Assembly: GCF_027627475.1 (NCBI RefSeq)
Contig: NZ_CP115484.1
Location: 4,596,501-4,660,500 of the forward strand
Length of the DNA: 64,000 bases
Reading direction: 5' to 3'
From: Paenibacillus sp. SYP-B4298
GTDB taxonomy: Bacteria > Bacillota > Bacilli > Paenibacillales > Paenibacillaceae
Positions 60,401 to 64,000 of this stretch are shown here, one piece after another. Below the pieces are notes generated by a model that saw nothing but the letters and a program-made list of their open reading frames with translations, was not told the DNA's origin and ran no database searches. The translations under genes and the position numbers were made by a program. Position 1 is the stretch's first letter. Every line of letters starts with the position of its first letter.

Positions 60401-60587
60401 AGCCTGGGTAACCAAGTCCATCACTCACAACGTGCAAGGCAGCATCCAGCAGCCGATCTGCCTGTATTCCTTCCACCCGCACTGCCGTTTGAACCAGCAT
60501 GGCGGCCCCATGCCCCGAATTTGCCAACCGCCACAGCCTCTTTAGCTGCGGCGACCCTTCGTGGACGAACTCAACGTGGCTGTTCAC
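57456..60587 (-). CDS. NRPS module with degenerate condensation domain (C*-A-T), predicted Asn
   Basis: 1043 aa from a GTG start at 60587 (AAGGAGG upstream). C* about 1-430 has no HHxxxDG; the equivalent region reads LTVPALLADLRSLQ, so peptide-bond catalysis is unlikely. A about 450-930: core YTSGSTGTPKG near 582 and pocket DLTK(V)GEVGK, closest to the Asn code DLTKLGEVGK (Asp, DLTKVGHIGK, is the alternative). T near 971 (VGGDS), then a helical tail ending EVSEMLRREN that could dock to the next protein. It lies between the dioxygenase gene and the Thr/Ser NRPS, so Asn is probably the first amino acid. Confidence 0.92.
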   Translation of the reverse strand: MNSHVEFVHEGSPQLKRLWRLANSGHGAAMLVQTAVRVEGIQADRLLDAALHVVSDGLGYPGSSWKGTAASAILPDVIDQDELHSVLQRERDDYSFDIHDLQVRLLVLSGAEGQCYLALTVPALLADLRSLQVMNSQIHERCCSVTTKREAPIRYDEVTRWQQAIAEGGGAAEREYWHRVTRELSESGSAEARLPLDNRPESVVFAPESHSYVVTKELSEQIKRMASVSGCQARAVLAAAWQTVIWRLSNNRCGGIGYVLDGRADELLQSVIGPLSKSVPARIRADHEIAFDQLMKGIQLDFNEMEASQDFFAWEQEAETSYFPYLFEYLEQESPYERSNEAMLLVSEFACPEPFHLKLSCRETSKGFQLLLYRDAYIEPAYTESILRSLLTLLSDASEHSGRMVGQLELLDSTSRRQLVIEFNETACDIPTATASQLFEEQAAHNPEKCAVQGNGHSWSYRELNEKANCIAHALLKRGVGPEVPVGIMLERTPELLAGVLGIMKAGGAYLPLDPQYPQERIEFMLKDSGCALVLAQSGLEEQLPQGTSLLLLDSDMKQWSEESTANPQQPIQADQLAYIIYTSGSTGTPKGVMIEHRGLANYLNWCQKQYAGHRQGGAPVHSSLAFDLTVTSLFTPLITGETVYLIKETEGPAISEALASLSGLGLAKITPAHLQLLSKSLSPQQLADWAAVIVVGGEQVYGESLQAWRQYSPDTLFINEYGPTETVVGCATYSIAAGRCSKGAIPIGRPIDNTQLYVLDERQEPVAIGVTGELYIGGAGVARGYINRPELNEERFVLQPIEGVQTRLYRTGDLVRFRADGNLEFIGRVDNQVKVRGYRIELGDVESAILRHPAVRDCAVIVKDHGHGASQLSAFCVLEADMPLEQDELRSFMRDIIPEYMVPAEYGFLSSLPLTINGKVDRKQLLHMKGEQRPEQQEPLNSTTATEKMLIAVWQEVIGDVSITTNHRFYDVGGDSILAIQCISRIQSMLNVEFPVRAFFDYPTIKEFASYLDDLLKQQILEELGGLSDEEVSEMLRRENSE

Positions 60588-60639
60588 AGTATTCCTCCTT
60601 CAATCGTATCCCGCTTGCGCGTTCTTGAATGCTGTATGA

Positions 60640-61638
60640 CTATATCTCTGGCAACTCATCCCAGTTGGTCATCTCCGACATGCCCACCAGAACCTTCCTC
60701 GCTCCGGTGAATGGCTCTCTGGCATGAGCGGCCATAAGGTTGTCAAGCATTAGAATATCTCCCTCTTGCCATTCAAACTTCACTGTTTCCTTGGCATAGG
60801 CCAAGCGCAGCGCCTCTAATGTAGAATCCTCAATCGGGCTTCCGTCCCCATAATAGGTATTATTGGGGAGATCCTCCTCGGAGTAGATTTGCTGTAGTGC
60901 CTTACGCAATTTCTCGTCGAAGGTGGTAATGTGAAAAAAGGTCGCATGATTAAACCAGATGGGCTCTCCAGTATGCGGGTGTCTCGCACTGGCTCTGCTA
61001 CTGCGTGCAACGCGAAGCCCGCCATCCTTCTTCCATTCCCAACTATAGCCGGCAGATTGGCAGTACTGCTCCACTTGCTCCCGATCCTCTGTCTGAAACA
61101 CTGTTTTCCATGTCAGGCCGATATTATCGCTAAAATTACGAACATATCTCACGCCTTTTTCACGAAAGCGGTTTCTAATGACTTCAGGAATATGGGAATA
61201 AACCTTTCTTACATCTGCAATGGGTGTTTCTCCGCCCGTCTGCGAAGCTGTCTGACAATAGAAAAAAATCTTCTTGGCAAAGCTGTGGGAGTAAGAATTC
61301 TCATTATGAAGATATATCGGCTGATGTGGGGGATAGTCAGTGGAAGTATAAATATTCCCCTCAATCTGGCTGCGCGGGGAAGAGCGCTCGCGATACTCCA
61401 GCAGCTCTCCTGACAGCAAGCGAATAATCTTTTCAAACTGTATGACATCGATGTTGCTGAAGCCGCGAAACAGGATGGCTCCATGCTCCTGCAGCCTGCT
61501 TAATATTTCCTCTCTTTCGGCGCTGATCCATGCGGCTGCGTCAACCCCATCTCCGCCTGTCTCAGCTTGACATACCAAAGGAAAGCGCTTCTCCTCCGAC
61601 AGATATCTCCAGTGAATCTTTGAAGCAGATGGTACCAT
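60640..61638 (-). CDS. SyrP-like TauD/TfdA Fe(II)/2-oxoglutarate dioxygenase
   Basis: 332 aa; ATG at 61638 with AGGAGGAG upstream. Fe ligands: HNE (His111, Glu113 in LHNENSYS) and a distal His near 305 (AAHAREPF) followed by the 2-oxoglutarate Arg (TGARKVLV). The carboxylate is Glu rather than Asp. HxE with HNENSYS is the pattern I associate with SyrP-type enzymes that beta-hydroxylate Asp or Asn held on an NRPS carrier. Its place just ahead of the Asn module fits beta-hydroxylation of that residue (inference). It is the first gene of the leftward biosynthetic transcript. Confidence 0.88.
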   Translation of the reverse strand: MVPSASKIHWRYLSEEKRFPLVCQAETGGDGVDAAAWISAEREEILSRLQEHGAILFRGFSNIDVIQFEKIIRLLSGELLEYRERSSPRSQIEGNIYTSTDYPPHQPIYLHNENSYSHSFAKKIFFYCQTASQTGGETPIADVRKVYSHIPEVIRNRFREKGVRYVRNFSDNIGLTWKTVFQTEDREQVEQYCQSAGYSWEWKKDGGLRVARSSRASARHPHTGEPIWFNHATFFHITTFDEKLRKALQQIYSEEDLPNNTYYGDGSPIEDSTLEALRLAYAKETVKFEWQEGDILMLDNLMAAHAREPFTGARKVLVGMSEMTNWDELPEI

Positions 61639-62025
61639 TCCAACTCCTCCTATTGAACTTTCAAATTTAGTATAAAAGTTTGCGATTGGGAAGAAACTTG
61701 AGGGAATTAGCGTATCAATAGAAATAGAGGTTATTTTGTAATAATTTAATTATTTAAGTCAATTATTAATATTTATACATCTTTTTACACGAAGCTGTCA
61801 ATCAAATTTCTACCTCTCTCGTTTGAGCAGGGAAGAGGTCAACGTTGCTCTTCATCCACTGTCAGCGCCCTTTTGTGGCTTCGACACCAAACTGGAATAA
61901 AAAACCGTGCGACATTTTGAGATATATGGTATTATACCAATTAACACCATATTTTGTTGATTATTCGCTTTTACTAAAATATATGACTCTAGTACCAGTA
62001 GAGTCCAAGGAGCATGTCGAAATTC
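61639..62025. promoter_or_regulatory. Divergent, AT-rich control region of the NRPS cluster
   Basis: 387 nt without a gene. It contains the palindrome ggtattatacc (61928-61938), nested in atatggt...accatat arms (61924-61930 and 61946-61952). It also has gactcta-gtaccag-tagagtc (61985-62005), which ends just before the AAGGAG of the thioesterase gene. A loose TTGTTG/TAAAAT pair at about 61954-61980 could be the rightward promoter. It is much more AT-rich than the flanks. Confidence 0.5.
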
Positions 62026-62781
62026 ATGGTTAACTCGTGGTTTCCCTATTATCATGCCAACCCTTCAACCAGAATTCGCCTCTTTTGCTTTCCATTTGCC
62101 GGAGGAGGGGCCTCCTTCTACAGGAACTGGAGCGCTCGCCTTCCTTGGGCTGAGGTCATAGCCGTCCAATTGCCTGGCAGGGAGAACCGAATTGGTGAAT
62201 TACCCTATGTAATTATCGAGGATGCTCTTCAGGCGCTTGAGACTGCTCTGTTGCCTTTTCTCTCGAAACCGTTTGCATTCATGGGCTACAGCATGGGCGG
62301 GATGCTCTCTTTTCATCTCGCCCAGCAGTTGCAACGCAAATACAACCTCACTCCAGAGCGGCTCTTTCTCGCTGCCAGCCGTCCTCCTTGGGCTTCAGAT
62401 TGGCGGCATTTCTACGACGAGGAGTCAGACGAGGCATTAATTAAACGCTTGCTTTCCATTGGGGGCACGCCAGAAGCCCTGCTGCATCATCAAGAATTAT
62501 GGCCCATGCTATTGCCGACCATCCGTGCAGATTTCCAGCTCTGCTCCAGCCTTAGAATGCCCGATCCGGGCGAGCCATTGTCCTGCCCTATTACGGTATT
62601 TGGCGGAGACGACGATGCGCTCGTAACCACTGACCAATTACAAGAATGGAGAATGGGGACCTTTGGCGAATTCGAGCTTCATTCCTTTGCAGGGGGCCAT
62701 TTTTTCATTGAGCATCATTTGGGGACGATCCACGATTGCATGACGACGCTTCTTTGCATGAATACCATTCAGAAGGGTTGA
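62026..62781 (+). CDS. Type II thioesterase (NRPS/PKS editing)
   Basis: 251 aa. I prefer the ATG at 62026, where the family N-terminus begins (SWFPYY..NPSTRIRLFCFPFAGGGAS); the ATG at 62014 is 1 nt from AAGGAG. The alpha/beta-hydrolase triad is Ser89 in GYSMGG, an Asp in GGDDDALV, and His in GGHFFI. Such enzymes clear misprimed or stalled groups from carrier proteins. It is divergent from the dioxygenase-NRPS genes and 5 nt ahead of the acyl-AMP ligase gene, so it is co-transcribed with it. Single-pass editing rather than product release is usual for the family. Confidence 0.95.
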   Translation: MVNSWFPYYHANPSTRIRLFCFPFAGGGASFYRNWSARLPWAEVIAVQLPGRENRIGELPYVIIEDALQALETALLPFLSKPFAFMGYSMGGMLSFHLAQQLQRKYNLTPERLFLAASRPPWASDWRHFYDEESDEALIKRLLSIGGTPEALLHHQELWPMLLPTIRADFQLCSSLRMPDPGEPLSCPITVFGGDDDALVTTDQLQEWRMGTFGEFELHSFAGGHFFIEHHLGTIHDCMTTLLCMNTIQKG

Positions 62782-62786
62782 TTAGA

Positions 62787-64000
62787 ATGCTGCATATGAA
62801 CGAGCAAGGTACTATTGTTGACATCCTGCTAGGCATCGCTCAAGCAAGACCGGAGGACTTAGCCATTACGCATCTGGATACGGTCAATGAATCCATCTCT
62901 TACGGCATGCTGCTGGGCCGTGCCCGGGCGATTGCTACTGTGCTGCTAGAGACGGGTGCATCCGGCCATAGAGTCATGCTGGCTTATCCCTCTAGCATTG
63001 AATATGTATGCGCATTCTTTGGATGCCTCCTGGCTGGAGCGATCGCTGTTCCCGTCTATCCGCCGAAGCATTCCAAGCAGGATGTACGCTTTGAATCCAT
63101 TCAACAGGATTCCGGCTCTGCATTTGCACTCACCAGCGAAGCTATTTTGACAGACCTGCTCAATAGAAATTCACAGTATGTGCGCCAGGATGGCTTGCGC
63201 TGGATCGTCACAGATACATTGGAGGCCGAGGATCATCGCGATGGGAGCCACCGCCTTCCTACTGCAGACGAGGTTTGCTTTTTGCAATATACCTCAGGCT
63301 CCACCTCCATGCCCAAAGGCGTTATGGTATCGCATGGCAATATTGTGACCAACACGAAAATGATCGCGAGCACATTCGATATGCCTCCATCCGGCACGAT
63401 TGTCAGTTGGCTCCCTCATTTTCATGACATGGGACTGATTGGAAAGACATTGCTGGCTGTCAGTCTAGGATATCATTTGGTGCAGATGCCTCCGATCTAT
63501 TTCATGCAACGGCCAGTGCGTTGGCTGCAGGCCATTTCGACATACAAAGCGGTCCTTACAGCAGCCCCAAACTTTGCATTCGATCTGTGCGTTAAAAAAG
63601 TAACTGCAGAACAAATGGAGGGGCTGGACTTGTCCGATTTAAAAAACGCTGTCTGTGGGGCAGAGCCCATAAGATTCAACACAGTTACTGCTTTCTCTGA
63701 GAAATTCTCGACGATCGGATTCAGACAGGAGGCCTTCTGTCCCTCCTTCGGGCTGGCCGAAGCCACGCTTATGGTATCCGGCTCTGATCCTTATTCCTCA
63801 CCCAATATACATACTTTGGATAAGGGAGAGTTAAAGAATCACCGTGTTGTATTTGCGGATACAGCTAGCTATGCTCAACCCTCCTGTACCACCCATGTCG
63901 TTAGCTGCGGGAAGCCGAACGCAACGACAACCGTAGCGATTGTTGATCCACAGACGGGGATGCTCTGCCCCAACGACCGGATCGGTGAGGTATGGCTTGC
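62787..64000 (+). CDS. Fatty-acyl-AMP ligase (FAAL) domain protein, C-terminus beyond window
   Basis: At least 404 codons, open at the right edge. ATG at 62787 with AAGGG upstream. Core motifs: LQYTSGSTSMPKGVMVSHGN, then SWLPHFHDMGLIG, FCPSFGLAEATLMVSG. The WLPHFHDMGLIG form is diagnostic of fatty-acyl-AMP ligases, which hand acyl-AMP to a carrier protein rather than CoA. It would activate a fatty or other carboxylic acid starter. The remainder (carrier or PKS modules, as in iturin-type systems) cannot be seen. It suggests the product carries an acyl chain (inference). Confidence 0.92.
   Translation, partial: MLHMNEQGTIVDILLGIAQARPEDLAITHLDTVNESISYGMLLGRARAIATVLLETGASGHRVMLAYPSSIEYVCAFFGCLLAGAIAVPVYPPKHSKQDVRFESIQQDSGSAFALTSEAILTDLLNRNSQYVRQDGLRWIVTDTLEAEDHRDGSHRLPTADEVCFLQYTSGSTSMPKGVMVSHGNIVTNTKMIASTFDMPPSGTIVSWLPHFHDMGLIGKTLLAVSLGYHLVQMPPIYFMQRPVRWLQAISTYKAVLTAAPNFAFDLCVKKVTAEQMEGLDLSDLKNAVCGAEPIRFNTVTAFSEKFSTIGFRQEAFCPSFGLAEATLMVSGSDPYSSPNIHTLDKGELKNHRVVFADTASYAQPSCTTHVVSCGKPNATTTVAIVDPQTGMLCPNDRIGEVWL

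Overview
The window looks like a chromosomal segment of a spore-forming Gram-positive of the Paenibacillus type. This rests on a sporulation gene (spoIIR), SLH-anchored surface proteins, Firmicutes-style ribosome binding sites with frequent GTG/TTG starts, mid-50s GC by eye, and a gene order (atp operon, wecB/mnaA, upp, glyA, ywlG, rpiB, ywlE, mntP, sua5, spoIIR, prmC, prfA) that matches, as I recall it, the Bacillus subtilis atp-to-prfA region. Almost everything is on the minus strand.

Left part (1-19.2 kb): two divergent complex-I antiporter-like subunits (nuoM truncated by the window edge, nuoL) and a Dps ferritin lie beyond a complete F1Fo ATP synthase operon (atpZ-like, I, B, E, F, H, A, G, D, C). 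Next come wecB, upp, glyA, ywlG, rpiB, the arginine-phosphatase gene ywlE, mntP, sua5 and spoIIR.

Accessory island (19.2-43.2 kb), lying between spoIIR and prmC: (a) a cobalamin-riboswitch-controlled gene set encoding an ECF transporter (S component, fused double ATPase, T component). It is joined to three exported proteins with DUF4430 (transcobalamin C-terminal-like) domains. One of these is a 1376-aa SLH-anchored protein with two alpha/alpha-toroid domains. The set reads as a bacterial counterpart of the intrinsic factor/transcobalamin capture design, coupled to an ECF importer. (b) A 3.46-kaa LPXTG adhesin with collagen-binding-type domains and 21 SpaA/Cna-B-type repeats, seven of them recently duplicated in tandem (1992-bp period), plus its sortase. 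(c) A short DivIVA-domain protein and a secreted stalk-domain protein. Two copies of an intergenic repeat element sit in the island.

Right part (43.2-64 kb): prmC (with an Ala/Gly/Pro insert), prfA, ychF and a lipoprotein gene, with two clusters of DnaA boxes (TTATCCACA). Then comes an NRPS gene cluster. Leftward: a SyrP-like dioxygenase, an NRPS module predicted for Asn, a two-module NRPS predicted for Thr and Ser, a free carrier protein, and two BtrH-like proteins. Rightward: a type II thioesterase and a fatty-acyl-AMP ligase cut by the window edge. No in-line thioesterase is present, so release or transfer through the free carrier protein and BtrH-like acyltransferases is a plausible, testable idea.
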